Shown here in pieces: positions 26,057 to 35,302 of a DNA stretch of 64,000 nucleotides; positions within the stretch are counted from its first letter, which is position 1; every line of letters begins with the position of its first letter. The notes under the pieces were generated by a model. The model did no database searches. It was given only the letters and a program-made list of their open reading frames with translations, and was not told where the DNA came from. The DNA lies in contig JBGCET010000040.1 in NCBI GenBank assembly GCA_045106555.1, forward strand, positions 1 through 64,000, given 5' to 3'. The position numbers and the translations under genes are program-made. This DNA is from JANQOZ01 sp045106555. Lineage in GTDB: Bacteria; Pseudomonadota; Gammaproteobacteria; Xanthomonadales; SZUA-38.

Positions 26057-29000
26057 ATGATCGAAACCATACAGCTACCCCCGAAGGACGCCTGCGGCTT
26101 TGGCCTGATTGCTCAGGTGGATGGCGCACCCAGTCATTGGATCGTGCAGACCGCCCTAAGCGCATTGGCCTGCCTTACTCACCGAGGGGCGGTGGCCTCC
26201 GACGGCCTTTCAGGGGACGGCTGTGGCGTCTTGATGCAGTTTCCGAAGAAGTTCCTGGCCAGAGTTGGCGCGGAGGCCGGATTACGGCTCAGCGACAACT
26301 TTGCCGCCGGCATGGTTTTCATGCATCCCGAAGAGCATATTCGCCAGCGAAGCAAAAAGCTGCTGGAAGATGCGTTAGCGCAGGTTTCATTGAGTATTGC
26401 CGGCTGGCGCGAGGTGCCCATCGACGAGACGGCAATCGGTCCTCAGGCACAGCGCTGTCTGCCCCGCATCGAGCAGGTTTTCATTAACGCTCCGCCGGGC
26501 TGGAACGTGCACGACCTTGAGCGCCAGCTGTTTGTGGCCCGTCATCGCGCGGGTGAGGCAAACCTGCGTTTTCCTGATCCAGACTCCTTTTGGTACGTGG
26601 CCAGCCTGTCCAACCTGGTCATGGTGTACAAAGGCCTGATTTGCCCCGATGGTTTAGCGCATTTTTATCCCGATTTGAAAGACCCGGGCCTGGAATCAGC
26701 AATATGTCTGTTTCACCAAAGGTTCTCTACGAACACGCTGCCGAACTGGAAGTACGCTCAGCCTTTCAGGTTTCTGGCCCACAATGGGGAAATTAACAGT
26801 ATTGCTGCGAACCGCAGCTGGGCGGCGACTCGCGCGTCCAAGCTACAAACGCCCCTGTTGCCCGCCCTGGAGAGTTTTGAATTTCTGGTCAACCAGGCGG
26901 GTTCTGACTCGTCCTCACTGGACAATATGCTGGAGGTGTTGCTCGCGGGCGGGATGGACGTGTTTCGAGCGATGCGGCTGTTGATGCCGCCGGCGTGGGA
27001 AAACCGGGTCGACATGGATCCGGATTTGCGGGCGTTCTTTGAGTTCAACTCCACCCACATGGAGCCCTGGGACGGACCCGCAGGCATTGTTATGTCTAAC
27101 GGTCGCGTTGCCACCTGTGCACTGGATCGAAACGGGTTGCGGCCGGCGCGGTACGTGCTAACCCGCAATGGGGTTCTCACCGTCGCCTCAGAGGTTGGCG
27201 TGTGGGACTACAAGCCCGAAGACGTGCTGGAAAAAGGCCGTCTGGGACCTGGGGAAATGCTGGCGGTAGACGTAGAGGAGGGGCGGGTCTGGAAGCCTTC
27301 AGCGATTGACGATAATTTGAAGTCCCGTCATCCCTACGCCGAATGGCTCACTGAAAACGTTATTGAGATCAACAATAACGACGAGCAGGAAATGGCCGCG
27401 GCTGATCGTTTCATGAAAACGGATTTTGAACGGCTTCCTACCTTTGAAAAGTTGTTCAACCTGACGGTGGAAGAAAAGAACTTCATCATTCGGCCGCTGG
27501 CAGAGAACTCGGCAGAGGCGGTGGGTTCCATGGGCGATGACACGCCCATCGCCGTTTTGTCACGGCAGATTCGTAGCGTCTACGACTATTTCCGTCAGCA
27601 GTTTGCGCAGGTAACAAACCCCCCCATCGATCCGCTGCGCGAAGCCAGTGCCATGTCGCTGCAAACCAGCATTGGGCGGGATCACAATGTATTTCATGAG
27701 ACCACAACCCACGCTCATCGGGCCCATCTGCCCTGGCCGGTGTTGAACTACGTCAAATACCAGCAGTTATTGGAGCTAGACCAGGAGTACTTTCAAAATC
27801 GCCGTTTGTCCCTGAACGTGGATCGAGAAGCGCCTTGGGATTCAGCCATTCGGCGCCTCTGCGATCAGGCAGTCGAAGCCGTTCGCGATGGCGTGGTGGT
27901 GTTGGTATTAACCGATCGCGATATTGATCCGAGACGACTGCCCCTGCCGGCACCGCTGGCTGTTGGCGCAGTGCACCAGGCGTTGGTGAACGCCCGTTTG
28001 CGCTGTGACTGCGCCATTGTGGTGGAGACCGGCAGTGCCCGGGATCCCCATCATTTTGCTGTGCTCATTGGCTTGGGCGCGACCGCAATTTACCCGTATC
28101 TTGCCTATCAGGTGCTCAACGAGCTGCATTCAGAGGGACGCCTGGAAGGTGATCCTCTGCAGCTGCGCAAGGCTTACCGACGCGGGGTCCGTAAGGGCCT
28201 GCTTAAAATTCTCAGCAAGATGGGGATTTCCACCGTTGCCAGCTATCGCGGCGCTCAATTGTTTGAAGCAGTAGGCCTGGATCGAAGTCTGGTGGACCTG
28301 TGTTGTCCCGGTGCCCCCAGCCGCATTGCGGGCGCCCGTTTCGAAGACTTGAAGGCTGATCAGGAATTGTTATCCGCTTCCGCCTGGTCCAGAGCCAGGC
28401 CTCGACGGGGTGGCCTGCTTCGCTACGTACACGGCGCCGAATTTCACGCTTACAATCCGGATGTTGTTACCACCCTGCATCAGGCGGTGGCGTCCGGCAA
28501 TCCGGAAGATTTCAAGGCCTACAGCAAAATCATCAATCAGCGTCCCATTGCTGCATTGCGAGATTTGCTTGAACTGCGGCCTCATGCTGAGCCGTGTGAA
28601 CTCGATCAGGTGGAGGGTCTGGATAACATCCTGCGCCGTTTCGATTCAGCCGCCATGTCCATCGGCGCGCTATCGCCAGAGGCTCACGAAACTCTGGCTC
28701 GAGCGATGAACAAGCTGGGCGGGCGATCAAACTCCGGCGAAGGCGGTGAAGACCCCCAACGCTATGGTGGCGAGCGTCGGTCGCGGATCAAACAGGTGGC
28801 TTCAGGGCGGTTTGGCGTTACCGCGCCCTACTTGATTGATGCTGACGTGCTCCAAATTAAGGTTGCCCAGGGCGCAAAGCCCGGCGAAGGCGGTCAGTTG
28901 CCGGGCAACAAGGTGACCCCGGAGATTGCCGCGCTGCGATACTCAAAGCCTGGCGTCACTTTGATTTCGCCGCCACCCCATCACGACATTTACTCCATCG

Positions 29001-30514
29001 AAGATCTGGCTCAGCTGATCTTTGATCTCAAGCAAGTAAACCCTCGTGCATTGGTGTCGGTAAAACTGGTGTCCTCTCCCGGCGTCGGCACCATCGCTGT
29101 CGGTGTAGCCAAGGCATACGCGGATTTGATTACCATCGCCGGCCATGATGGCGGAACCGGCGCCAGCCCGTTAACGTCGCTGAAATACGCCGGAATTCCC
29201 TGGGAGATCGGTTTGGCCGAAGCCCATGAGGCTCTGGTCAGCAACGATTTGCGACATAAAGTCAGGCTGCAGGTGGATGGCGGCCTGAAAACAGGCCTGG
29301 ACGTGGTTAAGGCTGCCATGCTGGGCGCCGAGAGTTTTGGTTTCGGCACCGCGCCGATGATTGCCATGGGCTGCAAATATCTGCGGATCTGCCACCTGAA
29401 CAATTGCGCAACCGGTGTTGCAACCCAGGACAGCGTGCTGCGCAGCAAACATTTTGATGGCGATGTTGAAAAAGTGACTCGGTACTTCAATTTTGTAGCC
29501 GAAGAGGTTCGCACAGAGCTTGCACGAATGGGTTTCCTGCGTCTGCAGGACATCATCGGTCGCAGCGACCTATTTGTGCAGCGCCAGGGTGATACCCAGC
29601 GCCAGCGCCAGGTAGATCTGGGTGGCGTTTTGCGCGCGGCCCAGGCCCGCAACAAATATCCACCCTACTGTGTGGAGGACAGCAATCCGCCCCACGATAA
29701 GGGTGTGATCAATCAGCAGGTGCTGGCCCTGGCCAGTGGCAGCGGTGGTGCTAAAACCCAGCATGGCCCCATTCGTGTGCGTAACTTTGATCGCTCTATC
29801 GGTGCAAGCCTGGCGGGCTGGATCGCTGCCGACGCCAGCCGACAGAAAAACCAGTATCGATTTGCCTTCGAGGGTTCTGCCGGACAGACCTTTGGTGGTT
29901 GGTCTATGCCGGGTATGGAGTTTGAGCTGTTAGGGGACGCTAACGACTATGTTGGCAAAGGCATGCACGGCGGGCGTATTGTCATTAAACCGCCGGCCAC
30001 CCCGGATTTGTCTGCCCGTCGTTCAACTATTGTGGGCAATACCTGTTTGTACGGCGCTACGGGTGGCGAGCTGTATGCCGCCGGCCAGGCCGGCGAGCGT
30101 TTTGGCGTACGCAATTCCGGCGCGGTTGCGGTGGTGGAAGGCATTGGCCACCACGGCTGCGAATACATGACGGGCGGCACTATTGTGGTGCTCGGTCGCG
30201 TTGGGCCAAACTTCGCTGCCGGCATGACTGGCGGCCGAGCCTACGTATTGGACCGCGACGATCGGCTGGAACATAACCTCAACCCGGAATTTGTAGACGC
30301 CGTAAGCCTGGATGGTGCCAACGCCGAGATGTTTCAGGGTGAACTCAAGCGTTTGATCCAGCGCCATATCGATTTAACCCAGAGCGCCTGGGGTCAACGC
30401 ATTCTCGATCACTTTGACCAATATCTGTTGGCGTTCCGGGTGGTTGAACCCCGCAGCAGTGTGGGTCAATCCAAACAACCGCCGGCGGTTCCCGTCCGAT
30501 TGGTGAAAGGCTGA
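26057..30514 (+). CDS. gltB: glutamate synthase (NADPH) large subunit
   Basis: 1485 residues, full length for the GOGAT alpha subunit. A short propeptide (12 aa) precedes Cys13 (KDACGFGLIAQ), the Ntn amidotransferase nucleophile that hydrolyses glutamine. The central domain follows, then the FMN synthase domain (GGRSNSGEGGEDPQRYG, AGHDGGTGASPLTSLK) with the 3Fe-4S cysteines (MGCKYLRICHLNNCATG), and a C-terminal GXGXG helix domain (GEGGEL-type repeats such as VGKGMHGGRIVIKPP and FAAGMTGGRAYV). The start has no strong ribosome site. The stop overlaps the gltD start (TGATG). Confidence 0.98.
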   Translation: MIETIQLPPKDACGFGLIAQVDGAPSHWIVQTALSALACLTHRGAVASDGLSGDGCGVLMQFPKKFLARVGAEAGLRLSDNFAAGMVFMHPEEHIRQRSKKLLEDALAQVSLSIAGWREVPIDETAIGPQAQRCLPRIEQVFINAPPGWNVHDLERQLFVARHRAGEANLRFPDPDSFWYVASLSNLVMVYKGLICPDGLAHFYPDLKDPGLESAICLFHQRFSTNTLPNWKYAQPFRFLAHNGEINSIAANRSWAATRASKLQTPLLPALESFEFLVNQAGSDSSSLDNMLEVLLAGGMDVFRAMRLLMPPAWENRVDMDPDLRAFFEFNSTHMEPWDGPAGIVMSNGRVATCALDRNGLRPARYVLTRNGVLTVASEVGVWDYKPEDVLEKGRLGPGEMLAVDVEEGRVWKPSAIDDNLKSRHPYAEWLTENVIEINNNDEQEMAAADRFMKTDFERLPTFEKLFNLTVEEKNFIIRPLAENSAEAVGSMGDDTPIAVLSRQIRSVYDYFRQQFAQVTNPPIDPLREASAMSLQTSIGRDHNVFHETTTHAHRAHLPWPVLNYVKYQQLLELDQEYFQNRRLSLNVDREAPWDSAIRRLCDQAVEAVRDGVVVLVLTDRDIDPRRLPLPAPLAVGAVHQALVNARLRCDCAIVVETGSARDPHHFAVLIGLGATAIYPYLAYQVLNELHSEGRLEGDPLQLRKAYRRGVRKGLLKILSKMGISTVASYRGAQLFEAVGLDRSLVDLCCPGAPSRIAGARFEDLKADQELLSASAWSRARPRRGGLLRYVHGAEFHAYNPDVVTTLHQAVASGNPEDFKAYSKIINQRPIAALRDLLELRPHAEPCELDQVEGLDNILRRFDSAAMSIGALSPEAHETLARAMNKLGGRSNSGEGGEDPQRYGGERRSRIKQVASGRFGVTAPYLIDADVLQIKVAQGAKPGEGGQLPGNKVTPEIAALRYSKPGVTLISPPPHHDIYSIEDLAQLIFDLKQVNPRALVSVKLVSSPGVGTIAVGVAKAYADLITIAGHDGGTGASPLTSLKYAGIPWEIGLAEAHEALVSNDLRHKVRLQVDGGLKTGLDVVKAAMLGAESFGFGTAPMIAMGCKYLRICHLNNCATGVATQDSVLRSKHFDGDVEKVTRYFNFVAEEVRTELARMGFLRLQDIIGRSDLFVQRQGDTQRQRQVDLGGVLRAAQARNKYPPYCVEDSNPPHDKGVINQQVLALASGSGGAKTQHGPIRVRNFDRSIGASLAGWIAADASRQKNQYRFAFEGSAGQTFGGWSMPGMEFELLGDANDYVGKGMHGGRIVIKPPATPDLSARRSTIVGNTCLYGATGGELYAAGQAGERFGVRNSGAVAVVEGIGHHGCEYMTGGTIVVLGRVGPNFAAGMTGGRAYVLDRDDRLEHNLNPEFVDAVSLDGANAEMFQGELKRLIQRHIDLTQSAWGQRILDHFDQYLLAFRVVEPRSSVGQSKQPPAVPVRLVKG

Positions 30515-31944
30515 TGAGCGATAAAAACTTTACGTTTCTTAATGTAGACCGGTCCGGACCGGACGTTCTGCCGGTCAAAATCCGCCAGGCCGAGTTTCGA
30601 GAGATCTATGAGCCTTTTGATCCAGAAGCCGCCAGCGAACAGTCCACTCGATGTCTGGACTGCGGCAATCCGTACTGCGAGTGGAAGTGCCCGGTGCACA
30701 ACTACATTCCAGATTGGTTGGCTCTGGTCGCCGAGGGTCGTATCGAGGAAGCCGCGGAGCTAGCCCACGAAACCAACAGTCTGCCGGAGATGTGCGGCAG
30801 GATTTGTCCTCAAGATCGTCTTTGCGAAGGTGCTTGCACCCTCAACACCGGTTTTGGCGCAGTGACCATTGGCGCGGTGGAAAAGTACCTGGTGGATACC
30901 GCGTTTGAACGGGGTTGGCGACCGGACTTGAGTCATGTCAGACCCACCAACTACAGCGTCGCGATTGTAGGGGCCGGTCCTGCGGGAATGGCCTGCGCCG
31001 ATGTGCTGGTCCGCAACGGCGTCGCTGCCACAGTTTACGACCGCTATCCCGAAGTGGGTGGTTTGTTGAGTTTCGGTATTCCCGAATTCAAGCTGGAGCT
31101 GGGCGTAGTGCGCCGCCGCCGTGAGGTGTTTGAAGGCATGGGCATAACGTTTCAGGTCAATACCAATGTGGGCGAAGACGTTAGCGTTGATGAGCTGATG
31201 AAGCGCCACGATGCGTTGTTCCTGGGCATGGGTACCTACAGTGCGGTGACCGGTAATCTGCCGGGTGCTGATGCTGATGGCGTTGTTCCGGCGCTCAAAT
31301 TTCTGATCGGACAAACCAACTCGCTGTACGAGCTGGGAATGAGCGATCATCCTCACATCGATCTGGCGGGAAAAAAGGTGGTGGTTCTTGGTGGCGGCGA
31401 CACGGCCATGGACTGTGTACGCACCGCCATTCGACAAGGCGCCAGTAGCGTCACCTGCGTTTATCGTCGTGATCGTAGCAACATGCCGGGGTCGCAGAGA
31501 GAAGTGGACCTTGCCATGTCCGAGGGCGTTGATTTCCAATTTCAAGCCAATCCGCTAGAAATCGTCCAAGTTGACGGCAAGGTCACGGGCATGAAAATCG
31601 AACGCACTGAACTTAAGCCTGATGCCAGCGGGTCACGACTGACGCCAGTGCCCATCCCAGGCAGTGAGACGGTGATTGATGCAGACGCGGTGTTAGTGGC
31701 GTTTGGATATCGACCCAGCGTTCCACAGTGGGTGACGGACCTTGGTGTGCGCACTGACGCCAACGGAAAAATTGTGGTGAGCGGGGGCAGTCCGGAAGGT
31801 GGGCAAACCAGCAATCCACAGGTGTTTGCCGGCGGCGATATGGTCCTAGGCGCAGACCTGGTGGTAACGGCGGTGGCCGGCGGCCGGGCGGCGGCTCAAG
31901 GGATCTTAAAGCAGCTCAACATTGCCAGTGAGATTGCCGCATGA
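30514..31944 (+). CDS. gltD: glutamate synthase (NADPH) small subunit
   Basis: 476 residues. N-terminal 4Fe-4S cysteine sets (CLDCGNPYCEWKCPVHN and CGRICPQDRLCEGACT), an FAD Rossmann motif (VAIVGAGPAGMACADVL) and an NADPH motif (VVVLGGGDTAMDCVRTA) are all present. It passes electrons from NADPH to GltB for synthesis of two glutamates from glutamine and 2-oxoglutarate. Translationally coupled to gltB upstream and to the SnoaL-like gene downstream (ATGA). Note that GltBD consumes 2-oxoglutarate, the co-substrate of the oxygenase island, but no direct link is implied. Confidence 0.98.
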   Translation: MSDKNFTFLNVDRSGPDVLPVKIRQAEFREIYEPFDPEAASEQSTRCLDCGNPYCEWKCPVHNYIPDWLALVAEGRIEEAAELAHETNSLPEMCGRICPQDRLCEGACTLNTGFGAVTIGAVEKYLVDTAFERGWRPDLSHVRPTNYSVAIVGAGPAGMACADVLVRNGVAATVYDRYPEVGGLLSFGIPEFKLELGVVRRRREVFEGMGITFQVNTNVGEDVSVDELMKRHDALFLGMGTYSAVTGNLPGADADGVVPALKFLIGQTNSLYELGMSDHPHIDLAGKKVVVLGGGDTAMDCVRTAIRQGASSVTCVYRRDRSNMPGSQREVDLAMSEGVDFQFQANPLEIVQVDGKVTGMKIERTELKPDASGSRLTPVPIPGSETVIDADAVLVAFGYRPSVPQWVTDLGVRTDANGKIVVSGGSPEGGQTSNPQVFAGGDMVLGADLVVTAVAGGRAAAQGILKQLNIASEIAA

Positions 31945-32480
31945 CAAGCCTGCGCCGGCGTGACGTTTGTCCGTCAGCAACAGCGGGTGTTTGTCTCGTT
32001 TTGGCGATGGTTTTGTCTCTGGTTTTGTTTATGCCGGTTTTTGCAGAGCATCACGAAACGTTGAGCGCTGATCGGGCTCAGCAAATTGAACAGGCCTGCC
32101 TGAAGACCAATCGGGATTATCAGTATTATCGAGACCGCGGAGACGCCCAGGCTTACGCCTCATTGTTTAGTGAGCAGGGCGAGTTTGTATTGTCCAACAC
32201 GGTGAGTGGTCGCAAAGCGATCGCCGCGGCAATGACCAAACGATTTTCTGAGCAACGCAGCCGACATTTCACTAACGTGGTTCAAATGAACGCGACAGGG
32301 CCCCATAGTGCTGAAGGGCTGGTTTACCTCCTGTTGTTTCGCGGCCCCCAGGGCGAAACCTCTCCGCTGGCGATTGACGGCATGGATCTGGTTGCGCAAT
32401 ACCACGATCAGTACGAAATGGAAGGCGATCGGTGTTTGATTCGCCAGCGTCGGGTTGAGGTCATCTTCACCCGCAGGTAG
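31941..32480 (+). CDS. exported SnoaL-like/NTF2-fold protein
   Basis: 179 residues, ATG overlapping the gltD stop. Probable signal peptide after a basic start (CLVLAMVLSLVLFMPVFAE, cleavage near residue 37). The mature part is an NTF2-like cone: QAYASLFSEQGEFVLSNTV, SGRKAIAAAMTKRF, and DQYEMEGDRCLIRQRRVEV. Such domains bind small ligands or act as hydratases/isomerases; the active residues here are not diagnostic. Co-translation with gltD is unexpected for a secreted protein and may reflect chance operon fusion. Confidence 0.78.
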   Translation: MTSLRRRDVCPSATAGVCLVLAMVLSLVLFMPVFAEHHETLSADRAQQIEQACLKTNRDYQYYRDRGDAQAYASLFSEQGEFVLSNTVSGRKAIAAAMTKRFSEQRSRHFTNVVQMNATGPHSAEGLVYLLLFRGPQGETSPLAIDGMDLVAQYHDQYEMEGDRCLIRQRRVEVIFTRR

Positions 32481-32548
32481 TTTTTGGGCGTATCTCTTCG
32501 CAGGATTGAACTCTCGTCTGGTTCTCACTTTCCGGTTAGCATGCAGTC

Positions 32549-33724
32549 ATGAAAACACCCTCCAAGCTTGATACCGCCGTCATCCACGGCGGAGAAATTC
32601 GCCCCCGTATTGCCGGTGCCGTCAGCCTGCCTATATTTCAGTCCGCAACGTTCGAATCGACGCCCGGCGTTGGGTATCACGATCTGGGATATATCCGGCT
32701 TAACAACACCCCCAACCATGACGCGCTGCACGCCAAGCTGGCGGCGCTGGAGGGTGGCGAGGCAGGGTTGGTAGCGGCCAGCGGCATGGCCGCGATTACT
32801 ACCAGTCTGCTGACGGTCTTGAAAGCCGGGGATCATCTGTTGGCACAAGACTGTTTGTACGGTGGCACCCAGGATTTTCTTAGCGAGGATTTACCCGCGC
32901 TGGGGATTGAGGTGACTTATTTTGACGGTGCGAAACCAGAGTCTTGGGAAGCGTTGGTAAAGCCCAACACCCGCCTTGTGTATGCCGAGGCGATCACCAA
33001 TCCGCTGGTTCGAGTGGCCGATTTGTCCTCGCTGGCGACGTTTGCCCGTCAGCACTCGCTGATCTCTATGATCGACAGTACCTTTGCCTCGCCGGTTAAC
33101 CTGCAGCCCCTGGCTTTGGGTTTTGATCTGGTTCTGCACAGCGCCACCAAGTATCTCAACGGACACTCCGACATTGTGGCCGGCGCTATGGCCGGTTCAG
33201 AGGCATTGGTAGAACGGATTAAGAAAAAGCTCAACCACCTGGGTGGCTGTTTGGATCCTCACGGGTGTTTTCTGCTACATCGCGGGATCAAAACACTGAC
33301 CTTAAGAGTGCAGCGGCAAAACGCCAATGCGCTGGATCTAGCCCAGCGTCTGACCTCGCACCCGGCTGTGAACGCGGTTCACTATCCTGGGTTATCCGGT
33401 CATCCGGATCATCAGCGAGCCAGTGAACTGCTGGCTGGCTTTGGCGGAATGTTGAGCGTTGAAATTGGCGCCACCGGCCAGGCCATTGATGAGCACCTGC
33501 GCGAGCTGAAGATTATGGCCTTTGCGCCAAGCCTGGGGGGCGTTGAGACGTTAATCACGCGTCCTGCGCAAACCTCTCACGCCGGCATGAGTGAATCCCA
33601 GCGGCTGCAAGCCGGCATTAGTGACGGTTTGGTTCGCATTAGCGTGGGCTGCGAGTCCGTCGACGACTTGTGGGCGGACCTACGGCCTATTTTGGATCGG
33701 CTGGCAAGCGACTCTACGGGTTAA
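32549..33724 (+). CDS. PLP-dependent trans-sulfuration enzyme (cystathionine synthase/lyase family)
   Basis: 391 residues of the Cys/Met metabolism PLP family, fold type I. The PLP-binding lysine is Lys201 (VLHSATKYLNGHSD). Other family blocks are YIRLNNTPNHDALHAKLAAL, LVAASGMAAITT, AEAITNPLVRVADL and the C-terminal SLGGVETLITRPAQTSH. The sequence alone does not separate cystathionine gamma-synthase, gamma-lyase or beta-lyase. Its 3' end overlaps the convergent beta-lactamase remnant by 11 bases. Confidence 0.9.
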   Translation: MKTPSKLDTAVIHGGEIRPRIAGAVSLPIFQSATFESTPGVGYHDLGYIRLNNTPNHDALHAKLAALEGGEAGLVAASGMAAITTSLLTVLKAGDHLLAQDCLYGGTQDFLSEDLPALGIEVTYFDGAKPESWEALVKPNTRLVYAEAITNPLVRVADLSSLATFARQHSLISMIDSTFASPVNLQPLALGFDLVLHSATKYLNGHSDIVAGAMAGSEALVERIKKKLNHLGGCLDPHGCFLLHRGIKTLTLRVQRQNANALDLAQRLTSHPAVNAVHYPGLSGHPDHQRASELLAGFGGMLSVEIGATGQAIDEHLRELKIMAFAPSLGGVETLITRPAQTSHAGMSESQRLQAGISDGLVRISVGCESVDDLWADLRPILDRLASDSTG

Positions 33725-34163
33725 CGGGCTGATCCAGACGGGCAAGCATTTCACTGGCTATAGCGACCCGCTCGCGGCCAGCACCGTTGTCCTGGATATC
33801 AAGGTGCAGGGCGAAAAACCCATTGCCGCCGAATGGCGGTTGCAAGAGTTTGATCCCGGTCCCAGTCCTGCACACGTCGTTGCTGGCCATCCCACGCATT
33901 ATCTGCTGTTCGCCGGTCACCACTGCGGTTTCCAGCGCGATCAGAGCATTGAGGATTTTGTACGTAGATGTCGGGCTGAGAGATTGCCGGCTGCGTGTTC
34001 CCTCGGCGCGAAAGTAGGCCTGTTGCTGTTCATCGAACAATACAAACGTACCCTGGGTCCCTTGTTCATCTAACGCTGCTTGAGCGATTCGGGCAACCAC
34101 GGCGCTGTCCACGTTGGCTGAAAATGACAGAGAGCTTAAGCAGACAATCAGGCAGCTAAGCAT
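33714..34163 (-). pseudogene. class D beta-lactamase remnant with internal deletion
   Basis: An open frame of 149 codons; class D (OXA-type) enzymes are about 260-275. The N-terminal part is clear: signal-like start, GTFVLFDEQQQAYFR, and the active-site block SPTSTYKILNALIALET with Ser66 and Lys69 (S-x-x-K). Around residue 85 the similarity stops. The end (GFFALHLDIQDNG and IASEMLARL) resembles the last strand and helix of the family (FFAFNMDI-type). About 100-120 residues carrying the S-x-V and Y-G-N motifs are missing, though the frame stays open. A TGTG near residue 97 may be a relic of K-T-G. It is most likely an inactive deletion product. Confidence 0.68.
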
Positions 34164-34280
34164 GAGCGGTTCTCATTTTGTTTGGACTGGAGAATAACGC
34201 AAACTTCGTCGTCAAATAGGGCGTTGATATGGCATATTGTTGCGCTCCCGCTAAACCTTGATTTCAGTTACATTGAAGTC

Positions 34281-35246
34281 ATGGAAGAACAGTCACATGT
34301 TGTGTTTCTTGATCGCGGCACGTTGGGTCCCGAAGTCACGCTGCGCAAGCCGAGTTTTGACCACCAGTGGATGGACTATTCCTTCACAGAGGGCCATGAG
34401 CTAGTCCCACGTGCGCAAAAAGCGCGAATCATCGTGCTGAATAAGGTCCCAATGTCGGCAGAGATCCTTGTCCAGTTGCCTCAACTAAAACTGGTGGCGG
34501 TGGCTGCTACCGGGGTCGATGTCATTGATCTTGCAGCCTGCAAAGAGGCGGGAGTAGCGGTCTGCAATGTCCGAGACTACGCTACTACCTCGGTGCCTGA
34601 GCATATATTGTCGGTGATGTTTTCTTTGCGCCGACGCCTGCCCGCCTACCAACGGCGAATTGTTGCGGGTGACTGGCAAGCAAGCCGTCAGTTCTGTTTC
34701 TTCGACCAACCCATCGTTGATTTAGCCAACAGCACTTTGGGAATTGTAGGGACGGGAAGTATCGGAACAGCGTTGGGTGATTTGGCGAGCGCATTGGGTA
34801 TGCAGGTGGTTTATCACAGCCTCAGCGGTCGGGCGCTGGATGATCGGAATGTATTGCCGTTGGAGCAATTGCTGGAAACTGCTGACGTGGTGAGTCTGAA
34901 CTGTCCTCTCACTGACGCCAGTCGAAATTTGATGGATGCCAGTAATCTCAAGCGGATGAAATCTGACGCCCTGCTGATCAACACGGCCAGAGGGGCTATG
35001 GTGGATATGCACGCCCTGGAAACCGCACTGATTAGTGGCAGGCTAGGTGGCGCGGGTATCGACGTGTGTGATGCAGAGCCGCCCGACCAGGACGATCCGG
35101 TCATGCGTCTGGTGCATCTGGACAACGTGATTGTGACCCCCCACAGCGCTTGGGCCAGTCGGGCCTCCATGCAAACCCTGGCCGATCAGCTAATTGATGC
35201 CATTGAAGCCTTTGAGGCGGGACGCAGCATGAATCGTCTGGTGTGA
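34281..35246 (+). CDS. D-isomer-specific 2-hydroxyacid dehydrogenase
   Basis: 321 residues from ATG 34281 (MEEQSHVVFLDRGTLG); the frame is open further upstream but without family similarity. NAD-binding Rossmann motif LGIVGTGSIG (Gly157-x-Gly159-x-x-Gly162), and catalytic Arg237 (INTARGAMVD), Glu266 (VCDAEPP) and His288 (VTPHSAW). The LDRGTLGPEV start and VAATGVDVIDL are like glycerate dehydrogenase/hydroxypyruvate reductase (HprA type), but the substrate is not proven. It precedes the histidine phosphatase gene on the same strand by 56 bases. Confidence 0.9.
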   Translation: MEEQSHVVFLDRGTLGPEVTLRKPSFDHQWMDYSFTEGHELVPRAQKARIIVLNKVPMSAEILVQLPQLKLVAVAATGVDVIDLAACKEAGVAVCNVRDYATTSVPEHILSVMFSLRRRLPAYQRRIVAGDWQASRQFCFFDQPIVDLANSTLGIVGTGSIGTALGDLASALGMQVVYHSLSGRALDDRNVLPLEQLLETADVVSLNCPLTDASRNLMDASNLKRMKSDALLINTARGAMVDMHALETALISGRLGGAGIDVCDAEPPDQDDPVMRLVHLDNVIVTPHSAWASRASMQTLADQLIDAIEAFEAGRSMNRLV

Positions 35247-35302
35247 TCACCACCGCAGCAGATCTTGGTACGCCGAAACAACGTTCAAACGAAGGATAGG
35301 TG

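Noticed and set aside
29011..29655. 214-codon open frame antisense to gltB
   Set aside because: It lies wholly inside a certain gene, has a biased Arg/Ser composition and no family resemblance; a by-product of GC-rich codon use.
30760..31545. 261-codon open frame antisense to gltD
   Set aside because: Complement of the conserved GltD coding sequence, without motifs or ribosome site.
33714..34163. Intact short beta-lactamase
   Set aside because: S-x-V and Y-G-N motifs and about 100 residues of the fold are missing, so normal catalysis is not expected.
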